A model generated the notes under the pieces. That model saw nothing but the letters and a program-made list of their open reading frames with translations. It searched no databases and had not been told where the DNA came from. Shown here in pieces: positions 13,404 through 25,092 of a stretch of DNA of 64,000 bases. The DNA comes from Cannabis sativa (Eukaryota; Streptophyta; Magnoliopsida; Rosales; Cannabaceae): positions 21,821,501 through 21,885,500 of the forward strand of contig NC_083609.1 in NCBI RefSeq assembly GCF_029168945.1, given 5' to 3'. The number at the start of each line of letters is the position of its first letter. The stretch's first letter is position 1. Both the position numbers and the translations under genes were made by a program.

Positions 13404-13955
13404 TACCATGTTCCCAAGATGTAAATATTTGGAAGATTCACTTGGTCAACTTTAACGAACAAGTCAAAGAACATGAATAATACATTTAAGCCATAACCTA
13501 ACCATCTCAGGATTAAGATCTATTAACCTAAGATCAACTAAGTGATATTAACTTAGAAAGATATAACGATAAGTTTATGATATCTTATCCAATATCAATA
13601 TCGGTCCAGTCTGATGTATACTCCATACTTTGCCATTACACTAGAAAGGACATACCACATATCAATGTGTAAGTAAACTTTATTGTTGATTATCACGTCA
13701 ATGGAAATCTAGTGTACTGATAAATCATGGGACTTAGAACTTTGAAACATCTAATCATGATTATTTTCCACCGTGTAGACGACACTATAATCATGAATAA
13801 CTATATGTTCTGGATTTGATAGAATTTATACATTAAATATATAATCATGAAAGTAATCATGTGAACCATGCAATATAACATGATTTTTAATATTTTATTA
13901 ATTAGTAAATCTGATTATATTAAAATATATTTTATTTAGGGCATAAAATCCCAAT
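13404..13955 (-). repeat. Partial LTR (same family as 14012-15905), inverted
   Basis: Reverse complement similarity to about the first 580 bp of the solo LTR at 14012. For instance gggcataaaatccca near 13938-13953 mirrors tgggttttatgccc at 14015-14028, and the catgtgaaccatgcaa block mirrors gcatggttcacatg. The fragment is cut at 13404, where the CACTA element ends, so the CACTA element may have landed in it. Confidence 0.7.
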
Positions 13956-16350
13956 AAGAATTTATTTAGATTTTACGACATTCTTCGAGAACCACAAATC
14001 AAAGTTCTTAGTGTTGGGTTTTATGCCCTAACTAAAACTCATTTCAATATAATCAGATTTACTTATTAATATAGATCAGAAATAACATTTAATGTTGCAT
14101 GGTTCACATGATTTATTTCATGATTATATGTACATAATGTATGAATTCTATTTAAGTCCACAACATATCAATTTGTTAATGATTATAGTGTTGTCAACAC
14201 AGTGGAATATAATCTTAATTATATGTTCGAAAGTTTATTCCCTGATTTGTCAGAACACTGGATTTAGACTGACATGGTATAATCAGCGATAGGTATTCTT
14301 ACACCTTGGATAAGTGTTATGTCCTTTCCAGGACATTGGCGAAGTTTACCAGCATCGGATGTATGGAGTATACATCGGAAGGGACCGATATTGAACTTTG
14401 ATTAGATATATTAGAATTTACCGTAATATCTATTCAATTCAATATCACCTGTTGATCCTAGATCAAATGATCTTAATCCTGATATGATTAGGTTCAATCT
14501 CAAGAGTGTTATTCGTGTTCTTTGATTTGTTATTTAAGCCTACTTTTGAGTCAGGGTGATACGTACAATTTGGGAACACGGTAGTGCAATTGAGTGGGAG
14601 CGCTAACATAAATAGGGAATCTATAGCTTCTATCCGACGAATAGAAAGTAAATGATGATTTCCTTCGAGCTTAACCAAACGAAAATAAATGGTGGAGATC
14701 TCATTTCACTTAGCTGAAATATCATTTATACAGGGTTAAGTGTTTTAAGGATAAAATACATTGTAGGGTGTTACGGTAATTTAATCCCTTTACAGTGTAA
14801 ATCATCTATATAGTGGATCATTGATCACATTAGGGTTATAACAATGGATAACTAATGACGTGTCTATATCGTGGAACATATACAGCGTTCTATATACTGA
14901 GAGTGCAATTCTAAGTTCTATGCGTGGATTCAACGAAGAATTAATAAGTCAGTGAATTTAAGATATAAATTCTTGATCTACTTATTGGAAGCTCGGATAT
15001 ATAGACCCATGGTCCCCATACTAGTTGAGACCATACTGTTTGTAAGACTCAGTTAATTGATTTTGATTAATCAATTATAATTCTAAAGTTAGACTATGTC
15101 TACTTTGTGAATTTTCACTAAGCAAGGGCGAAATTGTAAAGACAAGAGATTCTAGGTTTATTTATTAATTAAGAGACTTTATATGTCTAATTAATAAATA
15201 TATTAAATGATAATATTATTTAATAATTAATTTTTAGTTATTAAATAATTAGAATTGACATTTAAATGGTTGAATTTGAAAATTGGCGTTTTTGAGAAAA
15301 TGAGATGCAGAAATGATAAAACAGCAAAATTGCATAAGTGAGGCCCATTATCCAAGGCCCATGGCCGGCCACACTTATAGGCTCTTATCATTTATTTTTT
15401 TCATTATTTTAATGCCAAATAATTCTAACTTAAACCTAGGTGGTTACCTATAAATAGATAGTGATGACTCTCATTCACACTTAACTTTGTGAACTTCTGT
15501 CAGATGAAAACTGAGCCTCTATCTTTTCTCTATAGGCCGAACCTCTTCCTTTCTCTTTTCTTCTCTAAATTTCGAAATCCTTGAGTGAATGAGTGAGTGC
15601 CCACACACATCAAGTGGTATCTCAATCATAGTGTGTAAGACTGTGGAAAATCATCCAACAAGAAGGAGAATCAGCATCAAAGGAAGGAGAGAAAGAGATC
15701 TAGGTTCAGATATTGATAATGCTCTGCTACAGAAAGGAATCAAGGGCTAGATATCTCAACGGAAGGAGTCATTATATTCCGCTGCACCCAATGTAAGGTT
15801 TCCTAAACTTTATATGTATTTATTTCATTGTTTTAGAATTCATATTAGGATGTTAATGAAACATACTTGTTAGTTAATCTAGATCCTGGTAAAATATATC
15901 CAACACTTAGAGGAACACTTCAAGAAAGGCCCACCTCGGAGGTACTTGGCACTTAAGACTTTATAGCACAGAGATTGATCTTCATTAATGAGAGCCCAAC
16001 CCTATTTAGCTAATAAGGGATAATTTATTTCCATAGTCTTTCAGAAGCCCAGCCCACCCCGGGACTTGGAGAGGCACAACTGATCCCAGGCCTTTAAGTA
16101 GATATCCCGGTTTCCTTGTTCACAACCCTACCAAAAGTCCCTAACCATGCCATCAATTTTGGAGGTTAATTTATTCGACAACTTCATAGTCTACATGGTG
16201 TAAGTTGGTAAGGAAAGGCCAATCAACTTGATCGGAGTAACACGACCAGCCTTAGACAAGGATTTCAACTTCCAACCATGCAGCTTCGAGATAAGATTCT
16301 CTATAATGAAATTAAAATTCGTATTCTTATTCCGAGTCCTAAACATCCTT
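13956..16350 (-). pseudogene. LINE (L1-type) ORF2 remnant, split by a solo LTR
   Basis: Minus-strand translation from 16340 down gives LHGWKLKSLSKAGRV, then LPTYTM, the signature downstream of the RT core in plant LINEs. Next come KAWDQLCLSKSRGGLGF, a LLAK-GWALI stretch and VLSAKYL. The reading resumes on the far side of the LTR (NFDLWFSKNVVKSK near 13960-14006). Several stops show it is dead. The domain upstream of 16350 is missing. Confidence 0.75.
14012..15905 (+). mobile_element. Solo LTR, 1894 bp, with perfect 5-bp TSD
   Basis: Starts TGTTGGGTTTTATGCCC and ends atatatccaaca. Flanked on both sides by cttag (14007-14011 and 15906-15910). A TATA-like cctataaatagata lies near 15449-15462. 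There is no internal domain, so it is what remains after recombination between two LTRs. Start and end motifs resemble LTRs of plant Copia elements, but no coding part is present to confirm the superfamily. Confidence 0.85.
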
Positions 16351-17275
16351 ATTGTTAGTATATATTTTTAAGTGAATGGTATATATATTTTTTATTATAC
16401 GGTAAATTATTTTTTTGAAAATAATATTTAAGTTCTATTTTCTATTGTACTTTTGTTTACGTGATAAATAATTTTATTAGCATGCTATATATATTTTTAT
16501 TTTCATTTGTTGTTATTATATATATAATTCTATTGTAAGGTATATATATTTTATTATATAATATAGATAAGTTTTATTGTATAATATATCATTTTATTTT
16601 AATTCATGAATGCTTAGTTTTTATTTTATTATAAAAAGGTGATATATAATTTTGTAAGTATGGTATAATTATTTTATGGTTGTATATAATTTTATTAATA
16701 TGGTATATACAATTTTTTTAATAATATTAATTATTTTATTTTATTTTTTATGGTAAGTATATATGTTTTGTTGTATGGCATATAGTTTTTGTTGTGTATA
16801 GTATATCATTTATTTAAGATGATATTTTGTTTATATTTTATTATATATACAATTTTTGGTATGATATAAATATTTTAATAGTTTATATATATATTTCATT
16901 AGCATGATATATATATATATATATTTTGAGTATTAATATAGTATTGTTATAATTTCTTTGTGGTATATAATTTTATTTCTACAGTATATTAATTTTCAGT
17001 GATACGATATATCAAATACTGTTGTATATATTTAATGATCTAATATATTTATTCATTTTTGTTACAATATATTAAGACATTATATTAAGAAATTTATATA
17101 ATTTAATTTTATTATATGTTTTTTTTTAAAAAAAATAATATGTAGTAAATATACTTTTGATAGTTTTTATTAGCTAATTTATTATATTTGGCCATTTTAT
17201 TACTTTTTTTAAAAAAATTAAATATTTACTAACTTAGTTTTTAAATTTAAGGTCATTTTACATCTCAACGAAAAA
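16351..17275. repeat. AT-rich element with ggtatatat-type repeats
   Basis: Many degenerate repeats of the kind tatggtatatatattttatt. The right-hand end (about 17160-17265: ggccattttattactttttt...ttaaggtcattttacatctc) matches the right end of the element at 26085-27265 in the same orientation. This is a second copy of that AT-rich family. No coding capacity; the left boundary is unclear. Confidence 0.5.
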
Positions 17276-17349
17276 AAATATAACTAATCTAAGGCCAACT
17301 CCAATGGAACACTAAAATATCAAATATGATGAGATTTTACACTAAATTC

Positions 17350-18257
17350 TAAGGGTATTTATAAAATAGTCAATCCAATTCAATCTGCACGATCCAATCT
17401 AATCCATTCTGTAAAGTACGGATATATGCACTTGTGCAGATTGGATTAGATTGGAAAATCTAAATTTTGTACTTGTGTGGATTGGATGTTGATTGACGTA
17501 TAAAAGTAACCGATCTAATCCAATCCACACATATATATAAAATTTAAAAAAATTATATATACATTTACTATTTTAATGTAAAAAAAAAATTAATAATTTA
17601 AAAATCTATGACATATAATAAAAATATATTTTAAAACTCAATAGATCAAATTTATATATAATTTGTTTTTGTCTACATACAATTTAAATAAAATTAAATA
17701 TTTTTTTCTACATACAATTTTTTTCTTCATTTGAATTTATTATTTTTTATTTTAGTTATTTTAATTTATTATTGGAGACATAAAACAACAATAGTTTGTT
17801 TATTTTGTTGTTAGTTATGTTTAATAAAATTATTTTTTTATTGAAAAGTAACCAATCTAAAATAACAAACTAAATCCGTACTTTTGCGAATTGAATTAGA
17901 TTTGATTTAAGCTATTGTGCAGATTGGATTGGATCCAAAATATTGAATCCACACTAAGGTCGGCACTGAGAATATATAGTGTATAGACCTAACGCGAAGA
18001 GTGTTATGGAATTCAAACCCATGACATTGTATAATATGTTATACACCTCAACCAATTAAGCTATGAAAATTTGTTGTTTACAATACACTTAATTTTATTT
18101 TAATAAAAGCCTAATGATTTTTTTTTTTTTATTTTGGGCCTCCGAAAAGAGTGGGCCCTAGGCATGGGCTCAGCCCGCCTAAGCCTAAGGCCGGTCTTGT
18201 GCGGATCGGATGCACTATGAGCAAAATAATACGAATTGAATTGGATGAACACTCCTA
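17350..18257. mobile_element. Non-autonomous hAT element with perfect 8-bp TSD
   Basis: Flanked by ctaaattc at 17342-17349 and 18258-18265. The ends taagggtatttat and (inverted) taggagtgttcat form an imperfect short TIR, and internal subterminal parts are also inverted (caatccaattcaat versus aattgaattgg). The 908-bp interior encodes no protein and contains the tRNA-like block at 17950-18200. Confidence 0.8.
17950..18200 (-). repeat. tRNA-like (SINE-like) block between GGCCGG-type ends
   Basis: On the minus strand tagcttaattggttgagg (18065-18048) resembles a pol III A box and ggtttgaattcc (18019-18008) a B box, about 30 bp apart, followed by an A/T-rich stretch. The outer edges ctaaggtcggcactg (about 17955) and ctaaggccggtcttg (about 18185) look like degenerate near-palindromic GGCCGG hAT termini. 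It could be a SINE fragment or a hAT-derived MITE carrying tRNA-like sequence. Confidence 0.4.
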
Positions 18258-18825
18258 CTAAATTCATTCCAACCACACTCTAAAACTTATCCTATCTATA
18301 GCATTGGCTATAGTGTCCCACTATTATTATTGTGACACTATAGACTACACCAAATCTTTTTATATTAATTTTTAATATTTAAATAATATATTTATACTTA
18401 AATTTTTTTTGTATATTTATTGTTTGTATTATTTATAATTTAATAAAATAATATAATAATAAAGAATGTGATTTTTTTTATGTATAAAGAATATGATTTT
18501 GGTGTAACTTTTAGTGTTGTGATTGGAATAGAAAAAAAAATTAGGAGAATTACCCCATATACTGTTTTTTTAATTTTTTTTTTTCAAATTTACGGTTTGA
18601 GTTTCTAAAGTGCTTGCATCGCTACTTACAATAGGGGTTTCTATACGATTATTTGTTGCAATTTAGGTTGCAGCGCTAATTGCAATAGGGGTTTCTATGT
18701 AGAATTCCGTTAAAAAAAAAAAGAAAAAATGTTTTGAAGTATAAAATAAAAAAGTCTCAAAAATTTAATGCTAAAATTTTATTATTTTTTTTGTATTAAT
18801 TTAACACTAAATTTATTATTGAGAA

Positions 18826-18945
18826 ATGTAAGTAAATGACCCTATTTTTAACTTTATAAATAGTTAATGTCTCTTTTTTAAAATAATAAAGCAAATGTCC
18901 TTTTTTACTTTTTAATACCTAAAATACCCTTCATTATATAAAAGG
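18826..18945. repeat. Left arm of an AT-rich inverted-repeat element
   Basis: aaatgacccta...gttaatgtctctttttt...aaatgtccttttt reads inward and is the reverse complement of the right arm at about 27165-27265. The Gypsy element at 18946-26084 is inserted in this element, with the TSD aaagg in both arms. Confidence 0.65.
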
Positions 18946-19692
18946 TGTTGCCCCTTATTTTGCCCAATATACGTGGACCAACCGGACAGGGACACGTGGA
19001 TCAAAACATCTTAATACTTGAATTATTTGCTATCTTTATGTAATAAGACAGCATCCGGGAGAGGCCTCCCGGAGAAGGCATACGGAGCCCCATACGCTCC
19101 CGGAAGCCCAAGTAACATTAAAGCATCTCCGCGAGGTGTCAGGCTTCCCCTGAGCAGTCATTTCGCATTTAATGCCGCATGGGAGGAAACGTGTTGGGAC
19201 TGCTACATGCAATAAAGTCTGACGGCACAACCCCCAATCTGCATCTGCGAAGTAATGATCATTTAAGTCTATTGACGGCTACACTGTGAAGAGTCACGTC
19301 AGTCAAAAGACAATAAGGACATTCCACATAAAAGCCCTACAGCACCTAGGGATTTGACCATGCATTACTCATGGTATATTCATTGGGAATGCTCATCTTT
19401 ATGGATATTTACAGAGACACATGTACAATAATCCTGAGGATCACCCCACCAAAAACACTATAAATACCTACTCAAAGCTCATTAAATGGGGTCGAAAAAT
19501 CTTGGGTTGCATAAGTGCAAGAAGAGTAAATACTCACCAAGAACATTCTCTGTATTTAATACATCCGTAAATAACACAGACTCGTGGACTAAGGCTCATT
19601 AACGGCCCAACCACGTAAAAATCCTTCTCTAATTTTCTTACAGTTCTCTAATCTTATATTATTTTATTGGTTGCCGAAAACCTCGGTCAACA
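18946..19692 (+). repeat. 5' LTR of the Tat element (747 bp)
   Basis: TG...CA ends. The TATA-like cactataaataccta lies near 19458-19471. It matches the 3' LTR closely apart from scattered substitutions and a 245-bp duplication present only in the 3' copy. Confidence 0.9.
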
Positions 19693-19693
19693 T

Positions 19694-19714
19694 TTTGGTG
19701 CTTTCATTGAGAGC
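19694..19714 (+). other. Putative primer-binding site
   Basis: ttggtgctttcattgagag lies one to two bases after the 5' LTR, where the tRNA primer anneals in LTR elements. I did not assign the tRNA species. Confidence 0.55.
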
Positions 19715-19752
19715 TGAAGAAAGCTTCTACAAATACACTTTACGTTACAAAA

Positions 19753-21867
19753 ATGGTGGAGACTAGAAGCACTCGTCAACCTCGCCCTCTAGAGGATGCT
19801 CAAGATCCAAATGAGGAAGATGTAGCCTCAAGAACAACTGAAGGTTCCGAGGAAGAAGAAGGAATTCCTGATGATGACTACGAGGGAAACCTCGATGAGT
19901 ATGCCTACGATGAAGGTAGCTACTCAGAGTTGGTGCTTCTAAGGCAAAAAGCTATCGATCACGAAGCTGAGATCGAAGCCCAGAAAGCACAAAACCAAAA
20001 AATGCAAGAGGTAATGCTAGCCATGCAAAAAGCCATGGAGGCGGCTGGCATTCACGTGCATCCCAAGGCAATAACTGCTGGACTTGGCAAGGAACTAGAG
20101 GAATCCTCGCCTAGCACCCAACAACAAAAGTCTAGGGAACCTAGCCCCATAAGGTATCCCACTGAAGGGAACAAAAAGAAAAACCCTACCTCTACCCCCG
20201 GGAGAAAGAAAAAGGCGCAGGATCCGCGAAAGGTCCGCTCAGATTTCCCAAAAGGGAAAGGTCCGCAGAGGGGCAAGCTCCAAAAAGGGAGTCTTGGCCC
20301 TCAGGATCGAGAGGACCGGAAAAGCGTTTCCGTGCACCAGGAGCCCGGAGGTAGAGGAAGAAGAGGACAGAGATGTCCTCCCGTTGATTTGAGAAATCAA
20401 ATCAATGGAAATCAAGGTGACCTCCGGGATCACCTTGACCAAAAGAAATACGGGCCCGCGGTCTCCACGGGAACGTTAAATGAAGGAATCATGGCGGAAC
20501 TCGCCATACTCCGAAAAGATATCGCCCGAGTCTCCTGGAGACAAAGAGGGGATGACTCCGACTCAGACTATGAGGACCGGGAGCCATGTGCTAAGCACAT
20601 CGTGGAAGCGGAGCTCCCCAAGAACTTTAAGATGCCCGAAATGGCAGCTTATACCGGGAACTCCAACCCAAGCGACCACCTGTCACGGTTTAACCGTGTC
20701 ATGACGGTCATGAGAGTCAGCAATGATGCAAAATGTCTGTGCTTCCCGCTTACTCTAAGCGGGTCCACAGAGGAATGGTTCAAGAAGCTGGAACCAGGAT
20801 CCGTGGGCTGTTGGAACAAGTTACAGACAAACTTTCGTAGACAGTTTGTCGCCGCAAGAAAGGTCAACCTGGAGGTCAGTGCCTTGACTAACATCAAGTA
20901 ACTGCCCACAGAGACCTTGAAAAACTACATAAAGAGGTTCCGAGAGGAAGCCTCGAAGACCAAGAAAGTTGATGACGGACAACAACTTGCCCTTCTCCAG
21001 GCAGGCATCCGTACAGGGACTCCCTTCTGGAACGAACTACAGTAGGAAGGCGCTGCAAGCCTTCAGGACATCCAGAAGAGAGTCCAAAAGTATATCAACC
21101 TTGAAGAGGCCCAAATAGTGGCCTATGGAGGATACTATCCCACCGGGATAGCAGGGTATATGCCCGGAGCACCGCCCTCGGGTACTGTCCCGACCGCGGC
21201 TCCACCAGTAAGCGGCCTACAGTTCTCTGCTACTCTTGGATATAGTCAGGGCCAGGCCTTGGCCCCCGCATCGTCCCATTTTGGAAACCCCTCAGGGATA
21301 AATGGACAAGCTCCCTCGCACTCCGCTCCAACCGCCAGCCTGGCAGACCCTTCCCAGGGCTCGAGGAGTAAAAGATCCTCCAAAGGCAGCACCCGGACGG
21401 AGGGAAAATGCCAAAAGAGGGGGTACACTCCACAGTACACCCAGTACACGGAGCTGACAGACTCCCAAGAGCGTGTATATTTTGCTACCAGGCAAAATAC
21501 GCACTACCGGAGACCACCTCCCTTGTACAAGGATAGCTCCTGGAGGGACCCCAACAAAAGATGCGAGTACCACAACGACATTGGGCACAACACCAATGAA
21601 TGTAAAAATCTCAAGGATGAGATTGAAAACCTGATCCGATTGGGCCACCTCTATGAATGGATCAAGAATCGGCTGCCTCACCTCAATCCGGGTCAGGCGA
21701 CAGGGGTTGTACCGCAGGGAACACCAGGGGGTGCAGCAGGAGTATTGGCTCCAGTTGCTCCCGCTGGAGATGCCCAACACATCCCCGGTTTGCCACCCAG
21801 ACCTAATGGGAGAGTGGCCATGATCTCAGGAGGCTCCATATTAGAGGAACCACCCGCAAAGAATTGA
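19753..21867 (+). pseudogene. Gag of the Tat-type retrotransposon, two in-frame stops
   Basis: One continuous frame of 704 codons, broken only by TAA at 20899-20901 and TAG at 21043-21045. The first 200 residues are acidic/basic and low-complexity. A retrotransposon gag domain follows (KMPEMAAYTGNSNPSDHL, FPLTLSGSTEEWFKKL, NFRRQF, then YIKRFREEASK after the first stop). The C-terminal knuckle-like segment RCEYHNDIGHNTNEC followed by LKDEIENLIRLGHL is typical of Tat/Ogre gags. The start ATG at 19753 follows the leader and fits the family. Gag would form the virus-like particle; this copy can make only a truncated product unless the stops are read through. Confidence 0.85.
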
Positions 21868-24090
21868 AGTGGTACAAGCAGCGAACCGCTTGGGCGCACA
21901 CCGGGTGAGCTGAGACACAAACTCGCCGGTCATCTCCGCGGCAAAGGGAGCCAAGGTGGGCCCGAGGAAACGATTGAACCAATCCGACAGGGGGTCCAAG
22001 TTCAGATCCCACGGGTTCTGGTAGTTCTGATCGTTAAGGGTATTTTGCATTTCATCGCGCAAAACCCTCCTCAAAGCCTCCACGTTAGCATGCCCCCGGG
22101 AGTACTCGTCCATGGTGTAGTTGTGTTTGGCTATCCGGAGCTCCTGCCTCGCCTCATCTCCAGGAACCGGAGTCAGCACTATGTTGGGAGGCACTGTATA
22201 TTCCTCCGCCTCGGAAGGGATCCCAGAATCAGGAGCAGGGGCCAGATTGTCCGCTCTCCGCTGCCATTTGGGCACCTCCTCGGCTACCATCTTGCCCTTG
22301 CGTTTGCGAATCAGAGCAACCTCTTGCTCTTCTTCACCTTCTTCAACTTCCTCAGGAAAAGCCCATTGCTTTTCTTGACCTTCTTCAGCTTCCTCAGGAA
22401 GCGCCTCCTCCTCATCCACTAAGTCAATAGTGTCTGGAGGGGCACTAGAAGAAGCTTTCAAGGGAGTGGCCACTTGGGAAGAAGTTAAAGGAAGGGGAGC
22501 GTCAGGAGTGTGAGCTCCGGCAAGGGCGGCCAAAATGGCATCCATGGAATTAGCTGCTACAACAAAAGAAAAGAGTCAAGTGTTAGAATATCTGTGAAAG
22601 CAGTAAACGCTCAAAAAAGCAATCAAGCTAGTCCTACCCTGACTCTCTAATTCGGCCCTAGCAAAGTTCCGAATCTTAATGCTGGCTGCATCATCTCCGA
22701 GATAGCTATCCGAGGGCCGGAACCAGCTAGAAGAAAGATAGGCCGAAGGGTCCAAGGGAACGGGCTCCGGAGGTCCAGAACCCATCCAGGACCGACCTAG
22801 GAAATCTCCTAAGTTGGAAAAATAATAGTCCTTGGCATGATCTCCCCACCGGGTCGAGGGCATCCTAAACCTAAGGAGACGTTCATCGAACCCTACAGGC
22901 CTAAGGCTGACATATTCGCTAACAGAGGGAACATAATGCACTGATAAAGGAGACTTACCGGAGCCGGAAGTACTGGCATCAGGAGCCCCAGTATTCGGCA
23001 TCTGAACCGAAGGCTTTGGTCTGGGGAGCCTTCCTCTCAACCGGGCTCCCAATGCGAAGGGACTTCCCAGCAATCGTTTGGCTTCTCCTCTCGACCCGGC
23101 TCCCCACGCGAAGGGGCCTCCTGGAAGCCGCCTGGGCCTTGGTGTAAGCCTTCTCCTGAGCCTTCCGGTAGAGGTACTCCTAGTACTTCTTCTCCGCGGT
23201 GGCAATAAGCTCATCCCAGAAGGTCTTCTCCGCGGCAGGAACCCTCATGTTCGGAAAATAACCTTAGAAAGGTTAGAGTCCTCCACTGACTGGTGCAGTA
23301 GGATCAGCTTAGCCTTCCGGCAGTTCTCCGTCGTGACCAGGCCCCCGATGTCGAGATCCGTCCGGTCATAAGTCGCAAAGACCTGAGCCCGCCAGAGAAA
23401 GATCTCAATAAACGCGGTCCGCTCGTATGGAGGAATCCTGACCCACTCCGTAAGAAGCTCCGGGTGCTCCACAGCTCGGAACCCGGAGGAGAAGAAAAAG
23501 CGATGGCGATACTCCTTAACGTGGGTTTGCCGATTATAAGGGACCACTCCATCATTTGAAGGATGGGCCCAGAAGCCATAAAAACCGTCTTTAAGTTTGT
23601 CCCCCTTCTTGGGGACGGAAACAAGTTCATAAAAATACAAAATCTCCGCCGGACTGGGAGAGCCCCATCCCCGGGCGGAGTAAAAAATAAATAAGCCTGA
23701 AAGCAGGCGGTAAGCTTGGGGAATCAGTTGGTATGGCGCAAGGCCGACAAATACAAGAAAGTTAATAAAATAATCTTGAAGGTGAAGCATGGCCCCGGAC
23801 ATCAGATGCGTCTGGCTCCAGGCCCCGAAGCCTCCGTAGTTATGGTTGGGCGTCTCCGCATCTCGGGGCGGCCGGTGGTATGTCCCGGATGTCGAGGGCT
23901 TGATTCCAGCCACCTCCACGATATTCTCCAACTGGTGAGGGCAAGTTAGAGTGGAGTGAAGCTCGGCCGTTTCCCATCCCGTAGCCCGAGGTTTGTACCC
24001 CTCCTGGGCAACGGGACCCAGCATGACGTCCTCCAGGGTAGCCAAACGCTTACCCCCCTTCTTGGAAGATTTTGAGCCGGATGCAGACAT
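21841..24090 (-). pseudogene. Antisense additional ORF (Tat-associated, gypsy-type transposon domain)
   Basis: The minus-strand coding region starts at ATG 24090 (MSASGSKSSKKGGKR). The first block, to about 23250, resembles the putative gypsy-type transposon domain PF04195, with HLQDYFINFLVFVGLAPYQL and GWGSPSPAEILYFYELVSV. After a frame change and a stop near 23180, further blocks follow: KTFWDELIATAEKKY, then SVHYVPSVSEYVSLRPVGF, to ARAELESQ at about 22636. A GT-AG intron of about 75 bp joins to MDAILAALAG and an acidic, Glu-rich tail ending in a stop at 21841. Function of such extra Tat ORFs is unknown. It runs head-on towards gag, with the two stop codons overlapping by a few tens of bases. 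Confidence 0.7.
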
Positions 24091-24139
24091 TTTTGATTCT
24101 GAAAAAGAGTTAAAATTCCCGCAATTAGGCCCCATACCA

Positions 24140-25077
24140 AACCCTAAGTCAAAAAAGGGAATGGGGGTCCCCTAACCGCTGGAAAGAGGCCCCCTCCGGA
24201 CATCTGTCAACAAGAAAGCCTTAGAAGGATTTCCTGGACAAAAGTCGGGTGCAAAGATCTCACAGATGGTGACATCGCGCATGAAAGAAAAAGAAAGAAG
24301 GGGAGAAAATCGAGAAAAACAAAGTCTTTTCTATGCCCTTGAAGACCACTACACGAAGAGTGCATGGTCTTTCACAAAATATAACAACAGTGCATGACAA
24401 GAGTAACCCTAGCCCAGAGAAGGGAAATCTAGACCTATCACATGAAAAACACAAAGAAATACATTCCAGAAACTTCAAACACAAACCCAGAAAAACAAAC
24501 AGATAAGTAAAGCATGCCATAAACACAAACAGCAAAGTGAGGGATGCGAGAAACTTACAATGAAGTGTTAGAACTGGGGGTTTTGTTGTTGATCAAACAA
24601 GGGAATGTAGGCTGACAGTAGTGAGTGAAGGTTAGCAAAGAAATTTGCAAAGTGTTCGAAGGTTTTCTCTTGGTCTGAGGATTTTTTCTCTCTGGAAAAC
24701 TCGAACAAAGTTGGCGAAAAATGGAAAGTAACCACATGAAGGAAATGTGGTGGCTTTTATAAGCAAAAGTGCATGAGGAACAGGCACTATCACCTACCAA
24801 TCGAATGGCTGGGGAGACGCACGATTCGAATTCCCAAGAATCAACGGTTGGATCGGTTTGTAATTAAGGTAGTGGAAACGTTTGAGTGTCCGTCTGACAC
24901 CATTACTGCGCCGTATCAATCAATGGGCATGAAACGAATCGACGTCTGCAAAAAGCGAATCACTGCATTAATGGCGATCATTAAATGCACCTTCACGCGC
25001 TCAAAGCTCGTGCCAGGAAACCGAGGAGTCAACCGGAGGCACTTAAACAAGCCTTGTTTTATTTTTCAAATAAACAA
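24140..25077. other. Untranslated region of the Tat element before the 3' LTR
   Basis: Between the antisense ORF start and the PPT. It holds no convincing ORF. It probably contains the promoter of the antisense gene, but I identify no clear core element. Confidence 0.4.
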
Positions 25078-25092
25078 GGCTTGGGGGGTAAA
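25078..25092 (+). other. Polypurine tract
   Basis: ggcttggggggtaaa directly abuts the TG of the 3' LTR, as expected of the plus-strand primer. It is preceded by a short inverted repeat around a T run (caagccttg...caaggcttg). Confidence 0.75.

Larger units (their letters stand above)
17292..18535. mobile_element. MITE-like element interrupted by a hAT element
   Basis: The left side (ccaactccaatggaacacta at 17294) and the right side (inverted, ending gtgttgtgattggaatag near 18531) form imperfect terminal inverted repeats. The two halves are separated by the hAT element at 17350-18257. Superfamily is uncertain, possibly PIF/Tourist-like. The outer TSD was not resolved. Confidence 0.45.

Noticed and set aside
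13404..13406. CACTA 3-bp TSD (tac)
   Set aside because: The left terminus was not found, so the duplication cannot be tested.
19018..19230. Small ORFs in both LTRs of the Tat element (also 25066-25377)
   Set aside because: They occur in duplicate because the LTR is duplicated; no domain, on both strands.
21230..21920. Several minus-strand ORFs opposite gag
   Set aside because: Shadows of the GC-richer gag frame; they lack domains and do not connect with the antisense ORF that ends at 21841.
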